A stretch of 64,000 nucleotides of DNA from Guyanagaster necrorhizus (GCF_019112545.1 NW_025064906.1:33175-97174), one strand, 5' to 3'. Numbered from the stretch's first letter, positions 47,973 through 60,831 are shown. The notes: a model not told the origin generated them from the sequence alone. A program made the numbers and translations.

Positions 47973-49624
47973 ATTGGAATTCAGACTTACAGACAAAGAA
48001 GAATTTGAGAGGATGATTCAAGAAACTTGAGAGGAAGAGTTTGAAAGACTATATTGAGAAGAGACAGTGACATTATGGAAGGAAGTCAGCTGGTTTATGA
48101 TCCCTCTGGATAGGAGGTATACAGCTGCTGATAATGAAGAAAGAAAATACATTTTACAGTATGCTACAACTGACTGCTATTTACATTTATAACAGTACAC
48201 ATATGAAGAACTGACTAAAGACCCTGCTGGCCTTCAAATATAAGGTCCAACCTATGCTAAATATGCTACCAATACTGCTGAAAAGAGCCAAACATATCAC
48301 TTCTTCATTATAAACTATTAGTATTCAACCTTCATAAAGTATCATATATAGCTGAGAAGCTACTATATAGGCCTCTTGGCCCAAACCATGAGAACTCTTA
48401 TGACCTATCAGATTCTGAAATCCTTAAACCAGCCAAAGAGGCTGACTATTTGCTGAAGCAGGACTAGACCTGACTAGAGAATCCACAGGAGAAGATGATT
48501 CTGAAGCTACTTGACTTGGACTTATGATCTAGGATGGATGTATTATACAAAAAGAGACACAGCTGGAAGGAAGCCTTGTGGCTGATGTTGGATCATTACA
48601 CTCCCTTCCAGAACCTCTAGCAGAATGGAAATAGCCATCCTTTGATGAATACTCAAATCTGATAGTCACATTACCTCAGAATGCAGCTATGCTCCAGTGT
48701 AAATCTGATTTACTCCACATCCTCTGATCCTTCAAAGGTGCATCAGATGATCTTGATTACTTTCTGATTGACTGTAAATAGTATTTTGAAGTTTACATCA
48801 TGTATCTTAGGTTAGACATAAATAAAGTAGCCTTTGCTGCCTTCTATTTTAAGAGTAAGGTGAAGTGCTGGTGGATCCTGATTGCCCTGACTCTCTGATC
48901 TACTAGCTGCCAACATCACCATTATCTATTCTGGGCTGTCTTCAAACAGATATTCTGAGACAAATTCATTGACTCTGCTGTTCAGAAGGTCTATAAGAAC
49001 AAGATGAAGGAATTGCATATAGGTGACAAGATTGCCAGTGAATACTTTAATAAGCTGAAACAACTAGAAACACTGGTAGGAGTATGAGAGTGTGTCAGTG
49101 ATGATAGGTGGATGGTGGAGTATCTCAAAATGGGAGTACTATTATCATATATCAGTATGATCTCTAATATTAGCACCAACATTCCAAAAGGCTATGAAGC
49201 ATGAAAGGCCCAGATCATGGAAATAAATAAGAAGGGGCTGTAACAGAAGACAGTGAGTGCAGAGATCACCATGGAACAGAAGAAACCCCATCAGACTGGA
49301 AACAGAAAGAACACTAGTGGCAGACCCTTGACCAAGCCCAGCACCTTGGCAACTTTGATCTGTTCCTATACTGCTCAGAAGACAGAGACAGAAACAACTT
49401 ATACTAGTAGTGGAAAGCTAATAGATATTAATCAACTCAAGAAAGAGAGAAAGTGCTTCAATTGCAGACAGAAGAGCTATATGTCAAGGGACTGCCCAAA
49501 GAAAAAGTGTATCTGAAAAGATATATGAGTGCAGACTGCAGAGTTGCAGAAGAAAGCAGAAGAGATAGAAGATCCAGAGACCAATACCTAAGCTGAAGAG
49601 ATAAAAGACAGAGCCAACAAGTGA
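47973..49624 (+). pseudogene. gag: gag of element E, C-terminal part
   Basis: Resumes E after G. The capsid-like region has DYFLIDCKxYFEVY (about 48,755) and a CWW motif near 48,865. The zinc knuckle is CFNCRQKSYMSRDC (about 49,457-49,497), with the His replaced by Tyr. Gag ends at TGA 49622-49624 and pol follows in the -1 frame, as in D and F. Many stops. Confidence 0.75.
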
Positions 49625-52600
49625 GTGATTCTGCTCAATCAGCTAAAGGACTAAGAGATATGTTGCCAGTAGCTGCAGGTTAGACTCATATGCTATTTGT
49701 AGATATAACTATTTATGTGCATTCAAATATACTCTGAGTTGCTACCAGACCACTCAAAGAACTGACCAAAATTCAGACTCAAATGTCTTTGGGCTGAACA
49801 AAGGGAGAGATCCTTAATGAATGGCTAAAACCATTTGACACAGAGTGGACTTGGTGAAAGATCAAAAACATCAAGACCAATGAAAAAGCTATCACCATAC
49901 TATATAGATAGATCTATCAATCAAGGACTATTGAAGCAAATAACAATCTAGTCAAAGAGATACAAAAAGCCAAAAGAGAAACAGCATTGGAGTGGCTAGA
50001 TGAACTATAAGGACCCAAAAAGTTCATTCACCATCAGAAATCATATGGATGGGATCTTACCATAAAAGTCCAGATACAGATGCTCACAAGCCATGCCATC
50101 TTTGCAGCCACTGCTTTAATCAACAGTGGATGTATGAGGAGCTCTATTAATCAGATCTTTATCAACAGGTACTGACTTCCTACCAAAGCTATTGCTGATC
50201 TGATTCCTGTCTACAACACTGACAGCACTAAGAACCAAGCCAGTTCAATCACTGAATTTATAAAGCTCCACCTAACTATCAGAGATCATTCAGAAAGGAT
50301 CAATCTTGCTGTCACTGAACTAGGGGCAAAAGAGCTATTCCTAAGATATGATTGGCTGATATGTTATAACCCACTGATCAACTGGAAGACCAGGTATATC
50401 ATCTTCACCCAATGCTGCTGTCAAAAGACACCTTTCACACTCTCAGACAGTGACTCTGAGGACAGGTGGGATGAAGAAATGGAGGATGGAGAGATAATCC
50501 TTGCAGTAGACTTAAATCCAGCACTCCAACTTCAGGCCATCCACTATACTAACAAGTTGGTGGCTAGAGCAAATGAGAACAAGGAGGAATGAATGTTTAA
50601 AGAGATGGTGCCTGATTGGGCACAGAACTATCAGGATCTATTTGCCAAAGAAAGCTTTGATGAGCTACCAGAGTCCAAACCATGAGATCATATGATTGAA
50701 TTAATCCTTAACATTAATACCAATCTAAACTGTAAGGTCTATTCTCTCAGATACCACAAATAGCAGAAGCTGGACAAGTTTCTAGATGAGAACCTCACCA
50801 GCAGAAGGATTTGACCATTTAAGTTACCAATGGCTTCTCCTTTTTTTTTCATAAAAAAGAAGGATGGAAATCTCTGACTAGTGCAGAACTATTGCTGACT
50901 AAATGAAATGATCATTAAAAATCAATACCTCCTGCTGCTGATATTGAAACTCATGGACAAACTCCAAGATGCCTGATACTACATCAAATTGGATGTCAGA
51001 TAGGAATACAACAATGTGCAGATCAAAGAAGGAGAGAAATAGAAGGCAGCTTTTTGGATCAATCAGGAACTGTTTAAACTAATAGTTATATTCTTTGGGC
51101 TAACCAACTTTCCTGTGATATTCCAGTAGATGATGAATGACATCTTCAAGGACCTAATCACTATAGAAAGGGTAACAATCTATCTCGATGATATATTAAT
51201 CATGTCCAAAGATAAGAAGGAACATTGTTGACTGGTCTGACAAGTTTTTAAGCTGATGAGGAAGCACAACTTATTTCTTAAAGCTGAGAAGTGCAAATTC
51301 AAAGTCCTGGAGACAGAGTATCTGAGTGTGATAATCAGTGAAGACAGCATATAGATGGACCTGATTAAGGTTGCTAGGGTCATAGATTAGCTAGAGCCAA
51401 TGAAGAAAAAGAAACTTCAATTGTTTCTGGGATTCACCAACTTCTACTAGAGGTTTATTCATGACTACAGCCAGATCATCTGACTCATGATCCAGCTTAC
51501 CAGCCACACCCTCTGGGCCTGGAGCATCATCCAACAAGCTGCCTTTAGGAATCTAAAGAGGAGGTTAGCTGAGGATATCATTCTGGTGATCTCTACTTAA
51601 GATAGAAGGTTCAGAGTAAAAGCAGATGCAAGTGAAGGAGTAGCTGGAGTAGTTCTCTCTTAGAAGCAAAAAGGATGATGGTGCCCAGTAGCATTCCTTT
51701 CAAAGGCTCTATCCACTATAGAAAGAAACTATGAGATTTATGACAAGAAGTTGCTAGCAATTATATTGGTATTAGTGGAATGGTGATATTATCTGATTAG
51801 CATAACCCAAACATTTGAGGTCTAGATAGACCATCAAAACCTATGGTACTTCTAACTTCATCAAAAGCTAAATCAGTGACAAGCCTGCTAAGTAACTGAG
51901 CTTGCTGAGTATAATTACACTTTATATCATAAAGCAAGAGCAGCAAACAAGAAGGCCAATCTCCTGAGCTGGTGAGCAGATCATGATCAGGGTGAAGGGA
52001 ACAACAAAGAAGTGGTGTTATTGAGGCCAGAACATTTTCATGTCATGATAATGCTAACTGAGAAGAAGATTTATACCAAGATATACAGCATGATCCAACA
52101 ACCTAGTCTATGGGATCAGAAGGTAGCAACATTGCTGAATCATGAGAGAGGCATTATAAGATAGGATGACTTACTCTTTTATGATAGATGTATCTATATA
52201 CTCTGGTAGCCAGCATTATGAGGGGAAATCATCGCTATGTCCCATGATCATGCAATGGCAAGACATTCAGGAATCTTAAAAACAAAGGAATTGATACTAA
52301 AAGAGTACTGGTGGCTGAAGCTGAGACAGAACATTGACAAATACATAAAAGGGTGTAAAACCTGCTAAAGAATCAAATCATCTATGCATGCAAAGCCAGC
52401 CCCACTATACTCAAATGAGATTCCTACAACACTATAGACATACATTTCTATTGATATGATTACTGGATTGCCTGATTGCAATGGCTATAATGCTATCATC
52501 ATCATAGTTGATCACTTCCCCAAAGTAATCATTCTGATTGCATGTACAACCAAGTTGTCATCAGAAGAGTGGGCCAAAATCCTTCAGAATGAAGTTTACT

Positions 52601-53521
52601 CTAGATATGGAATGCCCCAAGTCATCATCTCTGACCACAGACTGCAATTCATCTCCAAATTCCTAAATAACTTATACTGGCTTCTTGGGATCCAAAGCAA
52701 CACCTCCACCACTTATTACTCTCAGACTAATAGACAGATGGAGCAGGTCAATCAGAAGATAGAAAAGTATTTGTGCATATTTATCAATCACCAACAAGAT
52801 GATTGGATAGAGTAGCTTGCTCTCATAGCCTTCTAACATAACAATCAGATACACTCAGCTACAGAGAAGTTCCTCTTCTTCATCAACTATGGGTGCTATC
52901 CCAAAGTTGCTGTCACCATCAAGTCTCATGCATCTATGCCTGCCTCTCTCAACTTTGCCATCAAAATAGTGAAAATTCACTTAGAAACACAGCATGCACT
53001 GGAGAAGGCCACCACTGTGATAAAAGCACAATACAACAAATACTTCTGAGCCACTCACAACTACAATGTGAACAACAAGGTTTGGCTCAACACTATGAAT
53101 CTTCACTTGCCATGCTCCAAACAGAAGCTGGCTGATAAATAAACAGGACCATTCCTCATCCTCACTAAAGTGGGCAGTTCCACATACAAACTCTGACTTT
53201 CTACCTTCTGGCATATCTATAATATCTTTAATAAATCACTCCTCACATCTTATGTCACCTCTGCTTTCTCTAACTAAGAACATCCACCATCTTCATCCTC
53301 TGACCTCATTGATAATGAGAAACACTATAAAATCAACTAAGTTCTTGACCATAAGACATGCTAAGTAAAAGCATAAGGAGGGAGGAGAGAGGGGTATGAT
53401 AACAACCACCAATTACTTTATTAGTTAGAAGGATTACAGACCAGAATCAAACTAATAGATTAATGAAAAGCAAATAAATATAGATACCACCATACATGAT
53501 TATAAACTATCTCTAAATTAA
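49625..53521 (+). pseudogene. pol: pol of element E
   Basis: The protease reads ALINSGCMRSSIN (about 50,110-50,150), with D to N at the catalytic residue. RT runs from about 50,790 to 51,460 and keeps YLDD (51181-51192). RNase H is recognisable by IYDKKLLAIILVL (about 51,740). The integrase core is the best-kept part, with 119 open codons at 52456-52815 (MITGLPDCNGYN, ISDHRLQFISKF). A decayed chromodomain ends with TAA 53519-53521. Stops are frequent. Confidence 0.82.
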
Positions 53522-53554
53522 GCCATCAGGACAATAATCTTAAGGAGGGGGTAA

Positions 53555-54001
53555 TGTTATGATTTTTCTCTGTTTTACTCTTTTTTACTCCTATCTCATA
53601 CTTAGTCAGAGCATTTAGAGTCAGCACTTAAGGCTGTGGAACAGTCTAGGTCAGCACAATTGACCATTGTCTCACAACACATAGCAATATTCTGACTATG
53701 ACACAATTTGACTTTTGTGAGTAACTACAGCATTCCAAGACAATGAGCATCAGAAGACAGATATGCACAATAGGTAGCACTATATTTATCCAGACAATGA
53801 ATGGTATATAAGTAGTGTAGTTAATGCCATGTATCTCTAGTTTTGAACTATTCTTTATCCTTACCATTTAATCTTGAGTCAACTTGTATTGATCTTGAGA
53901 CACATCTCTACTACACTTAGTGGACTCAACTGTGACTGTACAAACTCAATACAGCAGTTGTTTATCATGTGCTAGTGGTCACATATCACCTGGGCCTAAC
54001 A
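53555..54001 (+). repeat. 3' LTR of element E
   Basis: 447 bp, begins TGTTATGATT and ends GGCCTAACA, followed by CCTTC (TSD). The purine tract AAGGAGGGGGTAA lies at 53542-53554. It serves as the intact template for recognising the 5' LTR split at 13996/22173. Confidence 0.94.
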
Positions 54002-55160
54002 CCTTCATCCTCATCCTCATCTTCTTCTCCTCTTCCTTCAACTTTGCAGAGAAAAACTCTGCTTCCAAATGTATCTGTGATAAAACAACTGTGCTTCTCT
54101 GTACAAAGCACTCTGCTCAACAATCATGCTCAAACTGTGAATTCTGCAGCCAATGCAGATTATCTTATCACAGATTTTGACCAGTACATCCTTGAAGACC
54201 TCAGAAACCATGTTTTCATGTCTGCTGACTATTATTTCTCCAATATTCTCTATCTTTCTGATGACTGGCAGACACAAAAAATAATATTATATCCAAAAAT
54301 CATCTAAAAATCTACATTACATTATGCAATCAGAGCAGTCCTAAAGAGAAGACTTTTTACTATCCTTATGGCCTGATGTTCTCAGTGCCACTGAAAGCTC
54401 TAGACTTGGCATCTATCAATAAGATATAAAGTCTGTCAATAGCAGTTTAAAAAAGAACATCTCTGATGCCTTGAGTGTTTTTCATGTGATGTTCAACAGT
54501 TTCAGAAATGTGATTAGTAATATGAAAGACAAAGGCCTTGAGTACAACTTTTCATAGGTGCAAACAATATATTGGCAGAAATTTAAGCTTAATGAATACT
54601 ATCTCAATAAGAGGACAGAAGTTATCTTAGATAGAGTTACAACATCTGATAAGCACTATTCATTTTCTACTGTGTTCTTCTCACTGATACCTATATTCAG
54701 AGAACAATAATTCTAAAGGAGAGATGAGAGGTAAAACTACTGTCTGTCAAAATCCTGGCTGCATTCTCTCTCCTGTCAAGTCATGCATAGGCTTCACCTC
54801 AAAGAAGCATCATTCAAAAGATGACTGACACTCATCTCTGCTCTAAGTATCTATGCTCTGAGAAGACACCTGAAGTTTTGCAGGCCAGAAAAGAAACAGA
54901 CTCAATAGCACTTAATTCTGTAAAAGAGAGTGTCATAGCAGAAGATGTTGCATGATGGAAGAAAGATGAAACCCAGGCTTGCTAAGCCATCTGCCTTCAG
55001 TATGGTCACTACACTCTTGAGATGCTGTCTAGCATCAGTTTTTGGATGCATTTTATTGGAGCTCTCATTACAGTAGGATAGATATAACTTCTCTATTATG
55101 ATTGCTCTATTATTATTTTGTGCAAACTGATGTATATATTTAAATCACATGGTAAGTGAC
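54002..55160. other. Degraded sequence right of E, no gene recognised
   Basis: Continues the old flank from before A and E. A plus frame is open to about 54,305 (ITDFDQYILEDLRNHVF) and then full of stops. CpG is very rare. It could be an old repeat or a gene remnant; I cannot assign it. Confidence 0.5.
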
Positions 55161-55624
55161 TGTTATGATTTCCTGCTTATCATTTATCTTATTTTATCTT
55201 ATCTTATCTTATTCTGTTAGAGTATCTACCTTATCTGGAGTGCCTACTCAACATGAATCAGTTACCATGACTATACTAGACAACTTGTGCTATTGTACTA
55301 TAGTATATATCAAATACTTTGACAACAGACAATATCTATTGTTTCATATGCAATGACTATATCCTGTAGTATTATATTGCAGAAGGATATAATAAGTAGG
55401 ACTATATTTATCATCTTCAGAAATGTATATAAGTAGCATAGCTCTTGCTGTAATAGAACCAGCTTCAAGCTAAAGTTTATTCATACCACTTCTCTCAAGC
55501 CTAGTTTGCAATAGCTTTAATCCACACATCTCAAGTACATAAAGTGGACTCTAGTATGACTGTATAAACTTGATACAGTGCTGGTTTATCATGTGATTGA
55601 ATCATATGCTGAGCAGGTCTAACA
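55161..55624 (+). repeat. Solo LTR H (family 2)
   Basis: 464 bp, TGTTATGATT to TCTAACA, flanked by a perfect TSD GTGAC (55156-55160 and 55625-55629) and with no internal region. It is the product of LTR-LTR recombination. It contains TATATAAG (55426-55433), AGCTTCAAGCTAA about 35 bp downstream, and a TATCT-type microsatellite at 55183-55214. Confidence 0.9.
55183..55214. repeat. (TATCT)n microsatellite in LTR H
   Basis: An imperfect pentanucleotide run of about 32 bp near the 5' end of LTR H, not seen at this length in the related LTRs. Confidence 0.75.
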
Positions 55625-55629
55625 GTGAC

Positions 55630-56022
55630 CAAAGATTATAAAAGAGGTTGTCACAGTTGAGTTTGCTGTAATGCTCATCAGATTGGATAGACTCTCTGTG
55701 AAGCAGCAGGACATCCAAGAAGAATTATGACAGAATGCTTATCAAAAATCATAAGGTGTATATAAACAGATGTGGCAACTCCCAAGACAAGGAGAATTTT
55801 AACAAGATAGCAATGTTTGTTGGGATGAAGCTCAAGCTGAAGTTGTGAAGATGATAAGAAAGTTGAGATCACTCTTGGCTGAATTCTTTCATACCAACCT
55901 GGAATCATCAGTTGAGATACTTGTATTGTTGAGGCAGAATTAGAATATGAGAAGTGGAAGAGTAAGAAACTGGTCATCAAAATCAGCTGATCTGCCACCA
56001 GTTAAGCATCAGAGGTGGTGTT
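55630..56022. other. Degraded sequence left of Copia C
   Basis: No gene seen. It ends with TSD GTGTT (56018-56022) and continues at 60582 after Copia C. The joined region has only short, stop-ridden frames. Confidence 0.5.
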
Positions 56023-56231
56023 TGTTGGGATAGCAATCCTGAGTGAGTATGAGAATGTACTCAAAGATATGATGCCAGTCAGTGGCAGCTGACTTGGATC
56101 ATGATCCAGACTTATTTAGTATCTTGTAGAAAGATCTCAAAGTAATACAAAATGTATTTAAGTAGAACGTTTCTCTCTCGAGAGGCTAATACTAATTCTC
56201 TGTTACATTACTCTGCTCTCTACTTACAACA
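56023..56231 (+). repeat. 5' LTR of Copia C
   Basis: 209 bp, TGTTGGGATA to ACAACA. I count 12 differences from the 3' LTR, all transitions. Confidence 0.95.
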
Positions 56232-56246
56232 GGTTATGGGCCCTAG
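56232..56246 (+). other. Primer-binding site of Copia C, initiator tRNA-Met anticodon region
   Basis: GGTTATGGGCCC directly after the LTR is complementary to the anticodon loop and stem region of initiator tRNA-Met (CAT contained within). This is the half-tRNA primer site known from Drosophila copia, not the usual tRNA 3' end. Confidence 0.7.
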
Positions 56247-56314
56247 CCATAACTGAACTTACATTGCTACTCACTTCACACTCTTTTGTACTTTATGTAC
56301 ATATGTAGAACTGC

Positions 56315-59300
56315 ATGGATAGCCAGTCCATGTATAGAATTGACCCTCTTAAGGGCCCAGAAAATTATCTGATATGGAAAATCAAGATGATCGATATCCT
56401 AACTGATTTAGGACTGATTGATTATGCAGATGGAAGCATTCCGGCCCTGGCAGACACAACACTGGTGGCAGATTGGAAGAAGAGCGATAGGAAGGCTCTT
56501 TCAACAATAAGATTATGGGTTTCTGATGGCCTGCTGGTATATATTGCTGGTTCAAAGACTTTAGCAGAAGCCTGAAAAGCTCTGGAAGATATGTATGAGT
56601 CTAGGAGACCCATGAGAATTGTCCTTGTCAGAAGAAAATTCTTCAGAGCTCAGTGCAAAGAAGGAGGAAACATAGAGGAGCATATTAGAACTTTGAGGTC
56701 CTATCAGGAGGAGCTGGCATCCCTTAAGCAGAAAGTTGAAGAGGAGGACTTCTCTATCACACTGCTTACATCACTCCTGAAATCATGGAATTCATTCATC
56801 TTATCAGTGGATACTGCTGACTTGAAAGATTCTTACAAGTTGATTTCCCAAATTCTTCAGGAAGACATCCGACTAAAGAAAAAGACTTCTGATCAGATCA
56901 CGACACTTGCAGCACATGGCAAGAAGTCCAATTCAAAAGTCATATGTTACAGATATGGGAAAACTGGTCACATCAGAACAAATTGCCCAAATGGAAAGAA
57001 GAATTCCAGAAAGTCATAGAAAGGAAAGAGAAAGGGCCAGACTCAGGCACATATTGCTAAATCAGACTCAGAAGAAGATGACTATGTATTTTGTGCAACA
57101 GACATCACACTTACCTCACTCTCAGGAGTATTATAGCTAGGGGACTCTGGCACCACCAGACATATAGTCAAAAATAGATTATATTTTTCTGACTATATTG
57201 AAACCCTAGGACATGAAGTCATTGGTGTAGGAAAACCAAGGGTTTAGGAAGGGGAACTGTCAAGATTAAAATGGTTGAAGAGGAAAAGATCACTCCAGTC
57301 ACACTAAAGGAGTGTATCCACTGTCCTGATATACCATTCAATCTTATGTCAATAGAGTGCATTACAGATGCTGGATTTGAACTCAGATTCAAAGAGTCCA
57401 GAATAGATATTATCTCACCACATAGCAAGATAATCAGCTATGGAGATAAAATATCAAAGCTGTACAGCCTTGACATCATTGTTCCAGAAATAACCCAGGC
57501 CCATGCTATGAAATCAGCCCGATCATAGCAAAAGTAGCACAAAACATTAGGCCACTTAAATATGGGATCAGTAAAGAGACTATTTAGGAAGAAAATGGTC
57601 AAGGGGATGGATATAGATGAGTCAGCCAAGCCTCAGACAGATTGCATAGCTTGCATAAAAGCCAAACATCATACCAAGCCATTTCCACAGGAAGCCAAAA
57701 GAGACTATACTGAAATAGGGGAAATGACATTTTTGGATCTATGGGGGCCAGCCTGAACTCAGGGTATCCATGGTGAAAGATATTACATAAGCTTCACAGA
57801 TGGAAAATCCCAAAGGACAATGTTGTATTTTTTGAAGTCAAAGCAAAATATGAAAATTCGAAAGAAGATCCAGCAGTATCAAAAATACATCAAAGTCTAC
57901 AAAGGGAAGAATCTGAAGTTTATGAGGATTGACAATGGAAAGGAATATGTCAATGAAGAGGTAAAGGAATACCTCCAGGACAATGGCATACAGTTGGAAT
58001 TGACTGCAGCATACTCTCCATCTCAAAACAGAGTTGCTGAGAGAATAAATCGGACTCTTGTGAAGCATGCACATGCTATGCTAGAAGAACATCACTTACC
58101 AAAGTTTCTATGGCCTGAGGCAGTGGCATATGCCACATATTTGAAGAACTGATCATCAACCAGAGTTATCAAGAATGATCTAACCCCAGAAGAAGTGTTT
58201 TAGGGCATGAAACCAGATATTTTAGCACTTCAGAAATTCAGAGTAAAGTGCTGGGTGTTGCAGCAAGATAACAAGAGGTCAAAACTGGACCCAAAGTCAA
58301 GGGAATTTATTTTCACAGGTCTTACAGATGAATCCAGGGTCTGGAGATATTATAACCCTCAAACCAGACAGATTCAGACCTCAAGAAATATTATATTCCC
58401 TGAAAACAACACTACAGAGCCTATAGACACTGACTATGTAGTCTCCCACTCTTTGTCACTTGAGAGAGAGTCAGAGAGCAAAGTCAAGCAGACTCCGAAT
58501 GGAAATGATGGCATTTCAGACAATTCTGTGGATGCTAGAAATGCTGAACTAAAAGGGGAAATAGCACCTGATGTATCATTGATCAAATCAAATTTCCCAA
58601 TATGGCATGGAAAAGTGATTAAGCCATATGACAAATTGGTCTGGATTGCATCAAAGACTCAACCAAGTTACTGGACACTTTATAATCCAAGTGTACAAGC
58701 TGTGAAAACATCGGAACAACAGCATACCTCAGAAGAATCATCTTTGAAAGCTGTAAATATTGCAATAGACTATGCATGCATTGGAGAAACTGCAGACAAC
58801 CTCAGTGATGAGCTATTAAGCCTTGAAGAAGCCAAAACAAGGCCAGACTGGCATCATTGAAAGAAAGCAATGGATGAAGAATACAATCTATTGACTTCTC
58901 TAGGCACATGGCAGCTGAAAGAATTACCCAAAGACAGATCACTTGTGGATTGCAAGTGGACTTACAGATTGAAAAGGGATGGTGATGGGAAAATCACCAG
59001 ATACAAGGCCAGACTTGTTGCAAAAGGATTTTCACAGGTACCTGGCATTGATTTCTTTGAGATATATGCACCAGTTGTCAGGCTGGACACATTTCACCTA
59101 CTCATGGCAATTGCTGCTCAAAGAAACCTAATCATTCATGGAATGGATGTTGTTAGAGCTTACTTAAACAGTAAACTCAATGAATCCATTTACATGGCAC
59201 AGCCACCTGAATATTCAGATGGGAGTGGAAAAGCAGCATATCTCAAATTAATATTGTATGGACTCAAGCAATCTGGCTGAGTTTGGAATGACAAATTAAA

Positions 59301-60360
59301 TGCTACATTTTTGGGACTTGGATACATCAGATTGATCAGTGATCAATGTGTATACATCAGACAGATGAGTTCTGGTCCCATAATCATAGCTGTACATGTC
59401 GACAACATGACACTGCTTGCCCCAGATGATGAAACCATGTCTAAAATGAAAGAAGAGCTTAAGAAGAAGCTAAATGTCACAGACATGGGGGAGATTCAAT
59501 ATATATTGGGCATGAAGATAGACAGGAATAAGGACAAGAGCACTATCACTCTATCCCAGAAGGCATATATTCTCAAAGTACTTGAGCAAATGGGCATGAA
59601 TGACTGCAAACCAGTCAAAATACCTATGGACCTGAATGTATGGCTAGAGAAAATTCTGACAGAAGACCCACAAGGTGTTGACACAGCCACCAGGCAATAT
59701 TACCATACTGGTGTCAGATCACTAATGTATGTGGCCAATGGATCCTGGCCCGACATTGCACATGCTATCACCGAATTAAGCAAGTATGTGCAGAATCTGG
59801 CTGCTGAGCATGTCACAGCCTTGAAGTGAGTTTTCCACTATCTGAAGAGAACTCTAGACTTTGGAATCACATATGGAGGGATTATAGATGAGCTGATACC
59901 TTATTCAGACTCAGACTAGGGAGAAGACAGAACAGATAGAAGATCAACATCTGGTTATGTCTGTACCTATGCAGGGGGAGCTGTTACTTGGAGTTCAAAG
60001 AAACAGCCCACTATAGCCTTATCCACTATAGAAGCAGAATATATGGCCCTTGCACACACAACCCAGGAAGTAATTTGGCTATGAGCACTCTTAACCAAAT
60101 TAGGATTGCCACCTTATAAAGTGATGACTATTTTTGTTAACAATCAATCAGCAATCAAATTTGCTGAGAACTCTATATTCTATGCACGATCAAAACATAT
60201 AGACATATGGCACCACTTCATTTGTGAGCACATGGCTTCAAATGAAGTCAAAGTTCAGCACTGCACATCAGAAGAGAACTTAGTGGATATATTCACTAAA
60301 GGCCTATCAAGACCATTATATGAGTATTTATCTGCAGGTATTCTAGGAACTCGGAATTGA
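56315..60360 (+). pseudogene. gag-pol: gag-pol of Copia C
   Basis: ATG 56315 opens Gag (YLIWKIKMIDIL). The zinc knuckle at about 56,945-56,985 has its second Cys replaced by Tyr (56954-56956). The protease has LGDSGTTRHI (about 57,140). A one-frame shift occurs near 57,235-57,250. The integrase has KTLGHLN, CIACIKAKHH, DLWGP, DNGKEYVN and VAERINRTL (57,540-58,050). RT starts with CKWTYRLKRDGDGKI, and its active site is HVDN rather than the usual VDD (59395-59406). RNase H has STSGYV and EAEYMAL but NNQSA where DNQSA is usual. TGA ends it at 60358-60360. Essentially all internal stops fit Trp (TGG) or Arg (CGA) codons hit by a transition. Confidence 0.92.
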
Positions 60361-60367
60361 GAGGGAG

Positions 60368-60576
60368 TGTTGGGATAGCAATCCTGAGTGAATATGAGAA
60401 TGTACTCGAAGATATAATGCCAGTCAGCAGCAGCTGACTTGGATCGTGATCCAGACTTATTTAGTATCTTGTAAAAAGATCTTGAAGTAATATGAAATGT
60501 ATTTAAGTAGAACATTTCTCTCTCGAGAGGCTAATACTAATTCTCTGTTACATTACTCTGCTCTCTACTTACAACA
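60368..60576 (+). repeat. 3' LTR of Copia C
   Basis: 209 bp, preceded by the purine run GAGAGGGAG and followed by TSD GTGTT. Confidence 0.95.
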
Positions 60577-60581
60577 GTGTT

Positions 60582-60831
60582 TGTCATTGCAGTCAGAGAA
60601 GATGCAATCTATGCCACAAGAGAAAAGACCAGACTAGATATTAGATCATTTGCTAGATATTCTCCTTTCTTAAGACTTTGACTATAATGTGAATTCTACT
60701 CAGGCAAACTTTATGGCCTTTTTCACAAAAGCCATATTCACAGAGGAGGAGATATTCAAATATGAAAAGTGTGTCTGTCAAATTACAGTCCAGGAGAGGC
60801 TGTATCCTCTTGAAGAACTGCAGATGGTTCA
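60582..60831. other. Degraded sequence between Copia C and LTR I
   Basis: Continuation of 55630-56017. One plus frame is open at about 60,689-60,830 (NSTQANFMAFFTKAIF), but I do not recognise it. Confidence 0.4.

Larger units (their letters stand above)
13793..54001 (+). mobile_element. Gypsy element E (family 2), full length but split by nested insertions
   Basis: A single 8.1-kb element spread over 40 kb. Its LTRs are both 447 bp once the D insertion is removed. Flanks TCTTC (13788-13792) and CCTTC (54002-54006) are a TSD with one transition. Its own pieces are 13793-13996, 22173-24060 and 47973-54001. D interrupts the 5' LTR and G interrupts gag; F and B are inside G. The content is gag, protease, RT, integrase and chromodomain on the plus strand, heavily decayed. 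It is the oldest intact layer of the nest. Confidence 0.9.
56023..60576 (+). mobile_element. Copia element C, complete with TSD
   Basis: A 4,554-bp Ty1/Copia retrotransposon with 209-bp LTRs and a perfect TSD GTGTT (56018-56022 and 60577-60581). It carries one gag-pol reading frame in Copia order: Gag, protease, integrase, RT, RNase H. It retains more CpG and longer open stretches than most Gypsy copies here, so it is comparatively young. It is still inactivated by about a dozen nonsense codons, a frameshift near 57,240 and changed catalytic residues. Confidence 0.95.

Noticed and set aside
53969..54307. Plus-strand frame starting in the 3' LTR of E with a poly-Ser stretch
   Set aside because: It crosses the element boundary by chance; the Ser run comes from a TCC/TCA-rich tract in the flank.
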